Positions 43,783 to 56,540 are shown, counted from the first letter of the stretch. The stretch is 64,000 bases of DNA from Notolepis coatsorum (GCA_963971535.1 OZ020601.1:16152140-16216139), one strand, 5' to 3'. Notes: a model not told the origin generated them from the sequence alone. Made by a program: numbers and translations.

Positions 43783-44372
43783 GGTTCCTGGTTCGATTTC
43801 CGGGCAGTGTGTCGAAGTGTCCTTGAGCAAGACACTTAACCCCTAGTTGCTCCCGAAGTGCAGGTTGGCACCTTGCATGGTTGCCTCTGCCGTTGGTGTG
43901 TGAATGTGTGAGTGAATGGGTAAAAATGTGAGGAAGTGCGGCTGGGTAGCGCAGTGGACTAAGTGTCTGTCTACCACCGCGGAGACAGTGGGATCGAATC
44001 CAGCTGCGGTACCGCCGGCTTGGTTGGCCGTCCATACTGGCACAATTGGCAGTGTCAGCGGGTGGGAAAGCCGGTGGGGTGGGTCCTGGTCGTTGTAAAC
44101 AACGACTCCTACAGTTCGGTCGGGGCGCCTGCACAGCGAGGGAAGGATCTAGGGGAGGTAGTGTGACCTTCCACATGTTACATTCCCCCAGTGAGAGTCC
44201 GCGCTGCCAGGTGAAAAGAAGCGGTTGATTGGCTACACATGTGTCGGAGGAAGCATGTGATAGTCTCCGCCCACCCAGACCGACGGTAGGGGGTAGAGTG
44301 CGCAACTACCAGGAAGGGTACAAAAATGTGAGGAACAAAATTGTAAAGTGCTTTGGATAAAAGCCGTACACC
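43783..44372 (+). mobile_element. SINE-A4, split by SINE-B2
   Basis: GGTTCCTGGTTCGATTTCCG (B box), GTGTCGAAGTGTCCTTGAGC, TTGCATGGTTGCCTCTGCCG and GTGTGTGAATGTGTGAGTGA up to 43935, then from 44336 CAAAATTGTAAAGTGCTTTG and GATAAAAGCC. It reads as one SINE-A when the insert is ignored. Confidence 0.85.
43936..44321 (+). mobile_element. SINE-B2 inserted in SINE-A4, with 14-bp duplication
   Basis: Begins GTGCGGCTGGGTAGCGCAGT (A box) with GGGATCGAATCC (B box), then GCTTGGTTGGCCGTCC, CAATTGGCAGTGTCAGCGGG and GTGTCGGAGGAAGCATGTG, ending CTACCAGGAAGGGTAC. The perfect 14-bp duplication AAAAATGTGAGGAA lies at 43922-43935 and 44322-44335. The family's AAATTGGGA 3' segment is missing here. Confidence 0.9.
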
Positions 44373-44517
44373 AGAGGAAGCAAGTAGTCAAGTGGAAATC
44401 TAATTTTATATGTGACTTGAAGCCAGAACACATCGTTGCGTGACCTCTCCGATTAGCCCCGCATTTTCCAATTAGTCACTCAGTGCCTGTCACTTTGATG
44501 CCAGGCTCTGACAGGTG

Positions 44518-45600
<1,083 letters not shown>

Positions 45601-45814
45601 ATCCTCATTTGTGTTTGTTTTGGCGACATCTATTGGTGATAAGCAGTCATTGCGGTTCCATTTTTGCACTGTACTTGTTTTCCATATTGAAAATTCATGC
45701 TTATCTACTGAGTTAGTCTTCTATTGAATCCAAACAAAACCACTGTTTCTGCTGGTGACATAAAACGCATCACTTCCTGCACCGGATGATTTCCCCGAGA
45801 ATGTCCCACCAGAC

Positions 45815-46060
45815 ACCAGTGTTTACAACAGGAATGTCCTACCACTGCCAGACACCAGTGTTTACAACAGGAATGTCCTACCACTGCCAGACACCAGTGT
45901 TTACAACAGGAATGTCCTACCACTGCCAGACACCAGTGTTTACAACAGGAATGTCCTACCACTGCCAGACACCAGTGTTTACAACAGGAATGTCCTACCA
46001 CTGCCAGACACCAGTGTTTACAACAGGAATGTCCTACCAGACACCAGTGTTTACAACAGC
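45815..46060 (+). repeat. 39-bp minisatellite
   Basis: About six units of CAGACACCAGTGTTTACAAC followed by AGGAATGTCCTACCACTGC, nearly identical. 39 is a multiple of three, so both strands stay open (a 13-residue peptide repeat), which explains the repetitive frames at 45705-46208. No sign that they are translated. Confidence 0.93.
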
Positions 46061-46785
46061 CAAGAACAGCAAATGTAAAAACATTCATGAACTGGTTATA
46101 GGTAGAATCACTATTGTGTTATATCAGTTAGCAATAGAGTGGTCAACTAGACATGTATTTAATGTAAAAATATTACAGATTATTACTTTAACGCTAATAC
46201 AAAACTAAGTAATTAAAGTAGAGTAATTAAAAAGGATCCAAATAAATCTATAAATTCTTCACATGGAGGACCGGTTGATAATAATACTCACTCACTCACA
46301 GGATTTCATACCTATAGCAGTGAGAGATGTTGACAGATTGTCAGGGGAAGACTGTGTGTCCTGGCGTGCTCAAGACTGTCTCTTCCTACTAACATCCACA
46401 GGTCATTCAGTGGGAAAATTAGGAGGAAGAACCAACGTCACTCATTTCACATCACAAAAATAAAAAGATGAAAAGATGACATTTCTGATATTTCATATGC
46501 ATCCCAGAGAAAAGACCCAACGAGACAAAATATCAAAAGACTTGTCGCTCTCCTGATATTTCATACATACAAGACCTAAAGCCAAAGAGACAAAATATGA
46601 AAAGATGTGTCACATCTCACTATAAATGTCCCTCAAAAGAAACGTCTGCCTCTAGGATGTTACTGACTGTGTGACACGTTTGCAAGGTCATTATGTTTAA
46701 AGATAAAACATGGGAAAGAAAGTTATTTTCAACAGTAACTAAGAACATCCAACACTGAGAAATACGCAACATATTCTGAACAAAC
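46061..46785. other. Intergenic, no gene supported
   Basis: Contains a diverged tandem pair (GACAAAATATCAAAAGAC-like, about 46525 and 46590). Nothing else recognised. Confidence 0.4.
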
Positions 46786-47110
46786 AGTAACAAGAACATC
46801 AACACTGAGAAACACATTCTGAATAAACACAGTAACTAGAACATCAACACTGAGAAACACATTCTGAATAAACACAGTAACTAGAACATCAACACTGAGA
46901 AACACATTCTGAATAAACACAGTAACTAGAACATTAACACTGAGAAACACATTCTGAATAAACACAGTAACTAGAACATCAACACTGAGAAACACATTCT
47001 GAATAAACACAGTAACTAGAACATCAACACTGAGAAACACATTCTGAACAAACACAGTAACTAGAACATCAACACTGATAAACACATTCTGAATAAACAA
47101 TAACAAGAAC
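46786..47110 (+). repeat. 45-bp minisatellite
   Basis: Units AACATCAACACTGAGAAACA plus CATTCTGAATAAACACAGTA and ACTAG, about seven copies with scattered changes. A 45-bp period keeps the reverse frame open, giving a spurious repetitive ORF. Confidence 0.92.
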
Positions 47111-47860
47111 ATCTAACCATGCCAGCTCTACTTCAACCTGTTACATCGCGTCCCGCTCTGCCTACTGAGATGGCCCTTATCTCCACGCACCTAGCATGCA
47201 CGAGAAACAAAAACAAATGCACCCACTTGCACGTGACCACACCACTCCCATGTGCCCTATATTACACCGGAAGTGGTCACGCCTCACCCTTCCTCATTTC
47301 GTTTCCAACACGGAAGCAGCTAGATGCACTTCAGAACTGGAGATTGTTATGAAGCAGAAGGTGAAATTACACAATGTTGGGAATTTGCCAGAAGTTCGCC
47401 AGCCCCCGGAACCTTCTCGGCACGTCTTGACAGCACGACGGCCCTATCCTGTTTTCCTCGTCTCGTGACAGCGGACCGAGGGACGTCGCGCGACGGTTAG
47501 CAGTCGAGCTAAGTCGCACACAGGTAGGGCCTGCGCTAAGCAGGCATTGGTAATGGCATGTGTGATACTGCTTGTTGTCTCGTGAGACGACGAGTGATGT
47601 ATTTGCGCAGGGGGCGGGATATTTGGGAAAACATGGTCGTCATGACTCTCTTTTGGATGTTTTTCCAGGTATCCTAGCGCGCAGCTAATGCTAATGCTAC
47701 AATGTTGGGGCGCCGTTCTCCATGTACCCCGCCGAGGGCTGTCTTTACTGTATTCCCTCCTCTTAACCATTCATGCTGACGGTCAATCTGTGTCTAATGT
47801 TGGTGGTTTAGCGGGGGCTTTTTTACCCTTTCAGGGCTCAGGGCAGGTGTGCTTTTTGTG
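47111..47860. other. Intergenic, no gene supported
   Basis: Unique-looking and CpG-containing in its middle part (about 47400-47520), with no splice-bounded frame or domain recognised. A promoter could lie here but no transcription unit can be pointed to. Confidence 0.35.
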
Positions 47861-47861
47861 A

Positions 47862-48005
47862 ATCTATGAATTGAAAATGGGGGTCCCTGATGTAGACAGG
47901 ACTAGCGTTTTCTCTGGTCTGCATCCCCTTAACAATTGTGTGTATTGGGCTAGCCCATTCTGCAATATGTTAATAGAGTTTTCGTTCATTCTTTCATTTA
48001 TCCCT
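47862..48005 (+). mobile_element. LINE-X7: tail fragment
   Basis: AATTGAAAATGGGGGTCCCT and GTCTGCATCCCCTTAACAAT match the last part of the LINE-X 3'UTR, ending TTAATAGAGTTTTCGTTCAT with a decayed ATTC-like tail. Confidence 0.85.
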
Positions 48006-48129
48006 TCATGGGTGCACACCGCAGTGGAGGTTGTTACATGACTACTAGTGGAGCAGTGCTTCACTAGTAGTAGACTTTGGTCAGCAGCCACCACTGGTGT
48101 TCCGTGCTTAGTGAAGCAGGTGGCATCAG

Positions 48130-49200
48130 TCCTTTGCCCTGACATGGTGGAACGGTGTCCCGTCCGGCCGACGCCATGAGGCGAGTCGGCCCGGCAGGTG
48201 GCTGGTGGGCTGATGAAGACTATACTGCCGCGGTACAGAATTTAGCAGCGACTGGCAACATTGCTCAATTGGCTGCTTTTCTGTCAAAAATGGTGTCGGG
48301 TGGTGGGGCCTTAGGGCCAGCCGACGTCAAAACCATCGCGCGAGGTTTTGAGGTTATTCAGCTTTTGACCTAGCCGCAAGCTATAACCACAGGGAGGGCT
48401 AGGATGCTGTCAACGGTTGTTCACAGGCATCTTTGGTTGGAGCAATCTCCCCTTGAGGAGGGGAGGGGTCTCCTCCTCAGGGCTCCCCTCTCCGTGGGTG
48501 GACCTTGGTCTGTCCACGGAGGCGCGGACGGTATTTGACCTGGGCCCCACACTGCCCCACACCGCGCAGCCAGAGGTGAGAGCACGGCCAGCGGCTGCGG
48601 CGAGGCCCCCAGCCAGCGGCCATGTTTCCCCCGCCTGAGATACCCTGGACACATAGAAAACAGGTGATCACAAGGCCGACATCCTCTGCGGCCCAAGGGA
48701 GCGGCTATATTAGATGGGCACGCCCTAAAAAACCGTTGCCATCTAGCTGTGTCTAGCACGCTCTCCGGTTACTCCCCCCCGCTACACTACGGGACACAGG
48801 GCTCTGATTTGTTCCCTTTGGCTGCGGGCCGCGTTCTTCCAGTGAAGAGTAAGCGGCCCCACATTTCGCTTCTCATGGAGACAGGGGCTGACACCCAGTT
48901 GCTAGCTAGGCCTGGGTCTGTCTATGAGAATGCTGTGCCGTCAAGCGGCTCCCACACCACACATCCTGCGTCTGTGTTTGGTGAGCCTGGTGTTGTATCT
49001 GTCGACGGAGCAGGGTTCCCTGTATCTAAAAAATTTTGTCAGAGGGGGAACTCTAGGCCCAGGAGGTTGCAGCGTGGGTTCCCCCCAGCCCCGCCCTCGC
49101 CAGGCCGGGTATTACGTTAGTGCCTCCCCCGTCTGGACTTCCGATCCCGTGGTGGTCAGCAGGCACGCGTGATTTGGGTGGTAGTAATATCACTACAGGG
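48130..49200 (+). mobile_element. Unidentified coding-like fossil, possibly a DIRS/retroelement gag region
   Basis: GC-rich, coding-like sequence. One frame (48155-48373) reads AGGWWADEDYTAAVQNLAAT and LAAFLSKMVSGGGALGPADV; a later region reads VVHRHLWLEQSP, which recalls a HLWL-containing segment of fish DIRS-type gag proteins. That resemblance is weak. No reverse transcriptase, integrase or recombinase could be found beside it, and no terminal repeats were recognised. It looks old and broken. The downstream LINE begins about 200 bases later. Confidence 0.3.
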
Positions 49201-49399
49201 CTACGGTTCACCAGTGTATTGTAATCTGGTGTGAGCCGGCAGACGAGAAGTGCTGTGCACGACTGCGACGTGGAAACATATGGGTGATTTTGCGCAAGCT
49301 CCCACACGCACTGAGGATGGCCAGTAGCAGTACCGTGGGAATTTTTATTAAACATCTGATATTTTTGCGGGTCTCGTGCCACTATCAATTAAGGCTGTT

Positions 49400-49987
49400 G
49401 TGGAGGGGGGGGGGCATCCGCGGGGGGGCGGGGACGCTCTCTCATTGACGGTACACAGTGTGAGAAGAGCATTTATGCAGGTGAACACCAGGAAGGCGGC
49501 TGGCCCAGATGGAATAACAGGACGCATACTTAAGTCCTGTGCTAACCAGCTAGCCCCTGTGTTCACCACCATATTTAATCGATCCCTGAAGGAGTCAGTG
49601 GTCCCTGCCTGCTTCAAGATGTCCACCATTATCCCGGTACCAAAGAAACCCTCCCCAGCAGGTCTCAATGACTACAGACCGGTGGCACTCACCTCTGTGG
49701 CCATGAAATGTTTCGAGAGGCTGGTCAAGGATCACATTTGTGCCTCCCTCCCCAGTGATATGGACCCTATGCAATTTGCATACAGGCCAAACAGGTCCAC
49801 TGACGATGCGGTCTCCCAAGTACTGCACAGCACCCTCTCTCACCTGGACCATCAGAAGGGGGGCTATGTGAGACTGTTGTTCATTGACTACAGCTCAGCG
49901 TTCAACACCATAGTCCCCACCAGACTGGTGGACAAGCTGATCGAGCTAGGTCTGAGCTCCGCTCTGAGCGCCTGGATACTGGACTTT
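49400..49987 (+). mobile_element. LINE-R: Rex1/L2-like LINE, upstream part
   Basis: Open frame from about 49440 encoding the RT N-terminal half: VNTRKAAGPDGITGRILKSC, PVFTTIFNRSL, STIIPVPKKPSPAGLNDYRP, VALTSVAMKCFERLVKDHI, QFAYRPNRSTDDAV and LLFIDYSSAFNTIVP to LSAWILDF. The element is 5'-truncated: endonuclease is absent. It is interrupted by an L1-type LINE and continues at 52694. Confidence 0.9.
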
Positions 49988-50180
49988 TTTTTTTTTTTTT
50001 TTTTTTTACACAGTTTTTCTTTATTTTCCCTTTTCAACATGAAACAAGACATCACAGGACAATAACAGTAATAACAATAATAACGACAATGACAAGACCA
50101 TCAGTTAAATCAGAATAATGAAAAATAAAATAGTCATGTATAAATTAAATATATAAATGAATAAGAATATATACATATAT

Positions 50181-50239
<59 letters not shown>

Positions 50240-52693
50240 CCCACATGTATGTACCATAAGGCGAGATTACCTGAGCACCCATCATCTCCAGTATCGACAA
50301 CCAAGGTCCCCACCCCGTGAGGACCCCAAATCCGGCGCCCCAGCGAACCAGAGCATCATGCCTCTTTAACACTCCGACTCACCAAGACCTTGAGTCAGGG
50401 GCCCCCACCAGTCCGAGACTGCGTCTTGTTTGCTTTTCTCATATTTTTATATTCAGAGTTAATGATATTGTTTACAGTCTATTTTTTCTTATACGTATTT
50501 CTATATATTTGGTATTATTATTATCTCACTCTCTGGTCCCTTCCCCCACCTGTGGTCAACAAAACTAAATAAAGACAGGACAATAATCAAATTAAAATAA
50601 ACAATAATAAATAATAACAACGACAACAACAACATCATTGTTATAATAATAATAATAAATAAATACAACAGACAGGCCTCTTACGTGTCTGTTGTACAAC
50701 TTCTTCCACTAGGGAAACCCACCTCCAAAAAATACACAACCGGGGATAGACACCCCAAGACCCCCGGCCCCCACCCTTCCCCTAACCAAACAGCAAAACC
50801 ACCAATCGACACGGCCAGCGACAGCATACGGATATATTCACATACCGCCACTAGCCGTATCAATCAACAGCCCCCCTGCTCAATCGAGAAAACAGCGGAG
50901 ACCAAAGGTCCCGGAACATCCACCCCCGGCCACGCTCCTCCAAGGTCAATCTCTCCAATGGAAGAAGCTGGGATATCTGATCTTGAAACATCTCAAAAGT
51001 GGGCGAAGAGTCATTTTTCCAAAACAGGAGAATACATTTCTTGGCAAAGTATGTTATAACAATCAGCAGTCTATATTTTTTTGGATCCATCTGGATCTCT
51101 GGTAATTCATTTAGTAAGTAGGCACATGGAGACAAGTCAAATTCCGTTTCTAATACAGATTTTGTAAATGAATTAATACAATTCCAGAATCGTTTTAGTT
51201 TATCACAGTGCCAAAACATGTGTAGAAATGTTCCTTCGTTAGTTTTACATCTAGGACAGTTTATTCAATTATCTCTAGACATTTTATGCATTTTTATTGG
51301 AGTTAGATACAATTTATGGATACATTTAAAATTAGCTTCTTTGATTTTGTTACTTGTAAATGGAAAGTGTATTCTATCACAAATATTTAGCCATGTATTT
51401 TCTTCAAATTTCATGGTTAGGTCTGTCTCCCAGATCCTCAACAAAGGCAAAAAAGATGAGTGACATTCTTTGGAGAAGATGTCATACAATTCACTAATTT
51501 TACCTTTAATTGTGGTTGATGACATTAGTATTTCTTCTATTTCATGTAATTCTAGTCTTAGTTTATTTTCTCTTCTCAGTATGTGTATAATGTTTCGCAT
51601 TTGTAAATATTTAAAGAAATCAGTTTTTTTGTGATGGCATATTCTGTTCTTAAATCCATAAATGATTTTAACTGCATATTTGTGTGAAACAGGTATTTGA
51701 ATTGACTTATCCCCAACTGAGCCCATTTGAGTATATTAATTGATCTTAGATGTTTATCTAGATCAGGATTGTGATAGATAGGAGAGTATATGGAGGTACA
51801 ATTGGTGATACCAAGTTTTTTTGAGCAGTCCTTCCAAGCACATAGTGTGTTAAAAACAGTGAAACATTTACTTATGTTTCTTATCTTTTTTAATTGTTTT
51901 ATAAATATGAGAGAGTCCAATGGTAACGGGTCAACAAATGTAGCTTCTAGCTGAAACCACTGTGAGTCCAGTCTTCCCAACGACCATGACAGTACATTTC
52001 TTAATTGGGCTGACCAAAAATAATGTTGGAGATTGGGGAGACCGAGACCTCCCATGGATTCTGGCTTCATAAGTGTCAATAACTTTATCCTAGGCATTTT
52101 GTTGCACCAAATACATTTTGAGATGGGTCTATTCATAGATTTGAACAAATTCTGTAGATAAGTAACATGGTAACATTTGAAAAAGGAAATTTAGTCTTGG
52201 AAGGACGTTCATTCTTATTACATTTATTCTTCCCAGCAGAGATAATGGGAGCGTGGACCATTTACACAAATAATTTTTTATCTTTTCTATAAGAGGACAA
52301 TAGTTTTCCCTGTACAAGTTCTCTAGTTGCGGTGTAATGTTTATTCCCAAATATTTAAACCCTTCTGGAGACCAATTAAAAGGATATGTTTTATACATCG
52401 TTTCGGTTGGGGTCATATGCAGGAGACAAGCATTTGATTTATTAAAGTTTAACTTATATCCAGAGTATTTTCCAAATTGTTCTATTTCGTTATATAAGTG
52501 TGATAAGAACTGTTCTGGGTCTTTTATGTATAAAATAATGTCATCTGCGTATAAGGATATTTTATGTTCCTCCTTATTCATTTTCAGTCCTTTAATGTTA
52601 ATATTGTCTCGTACACATGACGCCAACAATTCAATCACCATCGCGAAGAGTGAACTCGACATATTAAGCTTGTCAAGTATAGAAAAAAGAAAG
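49988..52693 (-). mobile_element. L1/Tx1-type LINE inserted into LINE-R
   Basis: Minus-strand element with a 3' poly(A) (poly-T at 49985-50007 on +). Duplication TACTGGACTTT at 49977-49987 and 52694-52704 (the last bases merge with the T-run). Encodes the C-terminal half of an L1-clade ORF2: ISLYADDIILYIKDPEQFLS, KYSGYKLNFNKSN, FKYLGI and LPLSLLGRINVIRMNVLPRL (52129-52662). Further frames carry WCNKMPRIKLLTLMKPESMG and PNLQHYFWSAQLRNV, then C-terminal MFWHCDKLKRFW. Frame is broken at two or more places. It is truncated at 52693, inside the RT. A TA microsatellite lies in its 3'UTR (50193-50232). Confidence 0.92.
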
Positions 52694-53960
52694 TACTGGA
52701 CTTTCTGAGTGAAAGGCCCCAGGCGGTCAGGGTGGGGGGTCAGACCTCCAACACCATCACCCTGAGCATCGGGTCCCCCCAGGGCTGTGTTCTGAGCCCC
52801 CTGCTGTACTCACTATACACACATGACTGTGTGGCCAAGTTCAGCTCCAACTCCATAGTGAAGTTTGCGGACGACACAGTGGAGGTGGGGCTGATCTCGG
52901 ACAACGACGAGAAGGCCTACCGGGAGGAGGTTGAGGTACTGGAACGCTGGTGCCAGGACAACAGCCTGCTCCTGAACATTGGTAAAACCAAGGAGCTGAT
53001 CGTGGATTATAGGAGAGGACAGCAGGAGACACATACACCACTGAGGATTAACGGGGCTACCGTGGACAGGGTGAGCAGCTTTAAGTACCTGGGGGTCCAC
53101 ATCGCAGAGGATCTGACATGGACAACACACATAGACTCAGTCGTAAAAAAGGCGAAGCAACGCCTCTACCACCTGAGACAGTTAAGGAAGTTCAGAGTAT
53201 CTGGGAAGATACTCCAGTCCTTCTACTCCGGAGCTGTAGAGAGCATCTTGACTGGAAACATCACTGCCTGGTATGGAAACAGCACGGCACAGGACAAGAA
53301 GGCCCTACAGAGAGTGGTGCGCTCAGCCGAGCGTACCACGGGTATTGCACTACCACCCCTGCATGTTCTATACAACAAGAGGTGCAAATCCAGAGCCTGC
53401 AGAATAATGAAAGACCCACACCACCCCAACAACAGCCTGTTCAATCTGCTGCGGTCAGGCAGACGCCTGCGAACACCAGCTGCTAGGACAGAGAGACTTC
53501 GGCTCAGCTTCTTCCCCCAGGCCATCAGAGCCCTGAACACTAAACTCTCCACACACAAGCACACATGAGCACACACACAACACACACACACACTGTACAC
53601 GCTCACACACTAGCAGCCACTTTAACATGAGCAAGCACACACTCATGCTGCACACGCCCACACTTATGGCCACTAAGGAAAGGTCACTTTAAAAATAGTA
53701 TAGTATAACCGGAGATTGTATAAATTATGTACAGAAAGACACTACCAAAGGACCTAGTATGTCCTCCATGCTCTGTAAATAACTTATGTACATATACCGA
53801 TATGCCCTAACATGTTACTTGTTTATTGCACAATGTTACTTGTTTATTGCACAATGTTGATTCTATTATATGTTATTTGCACATCGTTGCGGGCAAGACC
53901 ACCCGCATTTCATTGTATACTTGTATGCCGTGACAAATAAATCTCTTGACTTGACTTGTG
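52694..53960 (+). mobile_element. LINE-R, downstream part with 3' tail
   Basis: Resumes with FLSERPQAVRVGGQTSNTIT, then GSPQGCVLSPLLYSLYTHD, VKFADDTVEVGLISDNDEKA, LLLNIGKTKELIVDYRRGQQ, FKYLGVHIAEDLTWTTHID and FPQAIRALNTKLSTHKHT; the stop is at 53566-53568. The whole downstream coding frame is open. The 3'UTR has CA repeats and ends CGTGACAAATAAATCTCTTG with a short TTGAC tandem tail. Joined to 49440-49987 the reading frame is continuous across the insertion. Confidence 0.93.
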
Positions 53961-54332
53961 GGTAAATTATTGTAATGTTCTGGGGTTTCGTGTGTCGCTC
54001 TAGTTGTATGGTCTGAGGGGCACCACTGTTATGCTGGGGGTGTTGTTTCCCCCCGGGAGATATGGGAGGACGGACTGGATGTTACGTTGTTGTTGTGAAG
54101 CTAGCGTATTAGCAGGTAGCTGTGTTGTGTATGAGAAGGGACGTATCAACGTGTAAAACCCCATATTGTGCTGGAAATAAAGCACCATACAGCATCCCTA
54201 CATTACTGCATGACGGATCGCTACATTATGTTGATCCACCACAATAGAACATAATAAATAGCTTACATAAGACTTAAGTCTAACCAGCTAGCACTAACGT
54301 TAGCTTTTTTTGTTTAGAAAAAGCTCACACCA
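53961..54332. other. Intergenic, no gene supported
   Basis: Contains GCTGGAAATAAAGCACCATA, a polyadenylation-like site, at about 54169. No element end or gene recognised. Confidence 0.35.
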
Positions 54333-54775
54333 GGGCGGCTGGGTGGCGCAGCAGAGATTGCACTCCTCACCAATGCGTCAGCATTGCCTCCGGCTTGGGC
54401 CAGCCATCATACTAACTCGTTTGGCTGAGTTAGCGGGAGGGGAGTTGATGGGTGGTAATCTGGTGTTGTGGACAGCGACTCCTACAGGTCAGGTCTGGGC
54501 GCCTGCACAGCAAAAGACAGGAAGTGATGAAGGCAGCATGACCTCCCATGCGTTACACTTCACCAATGAGAGTCCGCGCTGTCAGGGGAAAAGAGAACCG
54601 CTGGCTGTCTCCTCATGTGTCGGAGGAAGCATGTGGTAGACCTCAGGGCTTCCTAGACCGACCAGTAGGGGGCACATGTGCACAACGACCAGGTAGGGGT
54701 GGGGGGAATTGGCATAACGACTAAATTGGGATGGGAGGAAAAGCACAGAAAATCAGGCGGAGAAAAAGAGGATAC
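54333..54775 (+). mobile_element. SINE-B3, near full length
   Basis: GGGCGGCTGGGTGGCGCAGC head, CCTCCGGCTTGGGCCAGCC, TTGTGGACAGCGACTCCTAC, GTGTCGGAGGAAGCATGTGG, ACGACCAGGTAGGGGTG and AACGACTAAATTGGGATGGG, with an A-rich end. The B box has decayed. No clear flanking duplication. Confidence 0.82.
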
Positions 54776-54787
54776 ATTTTTTTTTAA

Positions 54788-55560
54788 TATGGACGTTGTG
54801 GACAGCGACTCCTACAGGTCGATTGGGGGACGCCTGCACAGCAGAGACAGGAAATATCGGGGGTAGTGTGAGCCTCCCACACGTTACACCTCATAATATA
54901 ATAATAATTGTTAGACTAGAAGTCTTTATTTGTCATGCAGTTTTAACACACATGTGCGAGATGGGCGACCCACAGGTACACACACACACATGCACTGAGT
55001 CGCAGATGAAATGTCTCTCTGCACTTTTCCCATCCCGTTGTCCTTCCCCCCATGGGCAGCCGGAAGCAGATAGGGCGTCAACGTGAGCCACGCCCCGGGG
55101 ACCAATCCAAGTGCTCCTGTCCGTCTTCGTCAAGGACGCCACAGCGTTAGCAATCTGTTGTGCATGTTTTTCCATTGGGTTTATCTTATCGGGGGGAAAC
55201 CCTTGCGAGCACGGGGAGAACATGCAAACTCCACACAGAAAGGCCTGGGAGATACCCCACCTGAGTACCTGGCATCATGGAAACCTGGTCCCCAAGCGGG
55301 AATCGAACCCTGGACCTTCTTGCTGTGAGGCGACAGTGTTAACCACTACACCACCGTGCCGCCAATGAGTCCGCGCTGGCAGGTGAAAAGATGTGACAGG
55401 CTGCCTCCTCGTGTACCGGAGGGGACACGTGATGCAAGGCTTCTATCCTCCCTACAACCGACCAGTGGGGGGCATATGCGAGCAACGTTCAAGACAGGGG
55501 AGGGGAGAACTGGAAACACGAAATTGGGATGGGAGAAAAATAAGGAGAAAAAGTGGATAA
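54788..55560 (+). mobile_element. SINE-B4, split by another SINE
   Basis: 54788-54893 (GTTGTGGACAGCGACTCCTA to GTTACACCTCA) and 55362-55560 (CCAATGAGTCCGCGCTGGCA to AAATTGGGATGGGAGAAAAA) are consecutive parts of one SINE-B, interrupted between CACCTCA and CCAATGAG. The 5' head is missing. Confidence 0.8.
54894..55361 (-). mobile_element. tRNA-derived SINE (third family) inserted in SINE-B4
   Basis: On the minus strand it begins GGCGGCACGGTGGTGTAGTG (A-box region), AGGGTTCGATTCCCGC (B box), then TTTCTGTGTGGAGTTTGCAT and GTTCTCCCCGTGCTCG, a widely seen fish SINE head. The 3' half ends in AATAAAGACTTCTAG and a TTATTA-rich tail. Confidence 0.8.
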
Positions 55561-55639
55561 AAGAAAAGATAGCTGACGAAATGAACACTGCCTACTATAC
55601 TAATGTCTATACTATGCACTCATCACTGCAGCGCCCACG

Positions 55640-55756
55640 TTTCAGCACTGTTTGATGAACATTGTTACTCAGCTGTAAGAGTTGTACCCTTCCTGCTGAC
55701 TTGTCGTACAGAACTTGTAAGTCGCTTTGGATAAGAGTCAGCTAAATGACTAAATG
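55640..55756 (+). mobile_element. L2-type 3' end
   Basis: GATGAACATTGTTACTCAGC, CGTACAGAACTTGTAAGTCG, CTTTGGATAAGAGTCAGCTA and AATGACTAAATGTA: the same 3' end as at 17.4 and 35.2 kb. The terminal-repeat array begins directly after it. Confidence 0.8.
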
Positions 55757-56018
55757 TATAGTGTGGTAGTGAAAGGTTAACCTTTTGTAGTGTGGTAGTG
55801 AAAGGGTTAACCCTTTGTATTGTGGTAGTGAAAGGGTTAACATTCTAGTGTGGTAGTGAAGGGGTTAACCCTTTGTAGTGTGGTAGTGAAAAGGTTAACC
55901 TTATATAGTGTGATAGTGAAAGGGTTAACCTTCTGTAATGTGATAGTGAAAGGGTTAACCTTCTATAGAGTGGTAGTGAAAGGGTTAACCTTATGTAGTG
56001 TGGTAGTGAAAGGGTTGC
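55757..56018 (+). repeat. Tandem array of piggyBac-like terminal repeats (9 units)
   Basis: Nine units of about 29-30 bp, each TAGTGTGGTAGTGAAAGGGT followed by TAACC(T/C)T. The unit equals the right terminus plus TTAA of the element at 31634-32290. All units point the same way; they differ by single changes. Confidence 0.88.
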
Positions 56019-56537
56019 AGTGACTGTTCTAACCCCACACTGGTTATGTGCACCACCGAGGCCATGGATCAGCTTCATACCGCCGTCTGTCCGTGGTCTG
56101 TCACCGTGGTTTTGACGTTGAGTTCATTGCTGGGTTAAGTACTTCTAATCTATTCAAATAATATGCTTACTACATACAGTATATCTATTCTATTCACATT
56201 ATATGCTTACCACATGTATCTATTGCTATGTCTGCCCATCACAATCACGCAAACTGTCTAACGCCTGTCCCATCTCCCTGTGAGTGGCTGTCTCGTGGTG
56301 GACGTCCCGTGATGATGACCGGGAGGATGCGACCCTCTCTGCGCCGCCCCCATGCCTCAAATAGATCCGCCATCAGCTCTATTTTCAATCTTTCAAAATG
56401 TTCAGTTGCTATTGCATGCACTTATCTGTGTTTCATTACACTTATGTGTGCATGCTTACCAACTGTTTCGCCTGTTTTATTGCAACACTACTATCACCGA
56501 CATCTAAGAAGGGAGATCCCCCCTTGAACGGCCATTC
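56019..56537. other. Intergenic, no gene supported
   Basis: ATCTATTCTATTCA(A/C)AT-like short duplications at 56145-56220. No domain or element end recognised. Confidence 0.35.
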
Positions 56538-56540
56538 TAA

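Noticed and set aside
45705-46208. Repetitive ORFs of 127 and 140 residues, on opposite strands
   Set aside because: A 39-bp period keeps frames open on both strands; there is no domain, signal or splice context.
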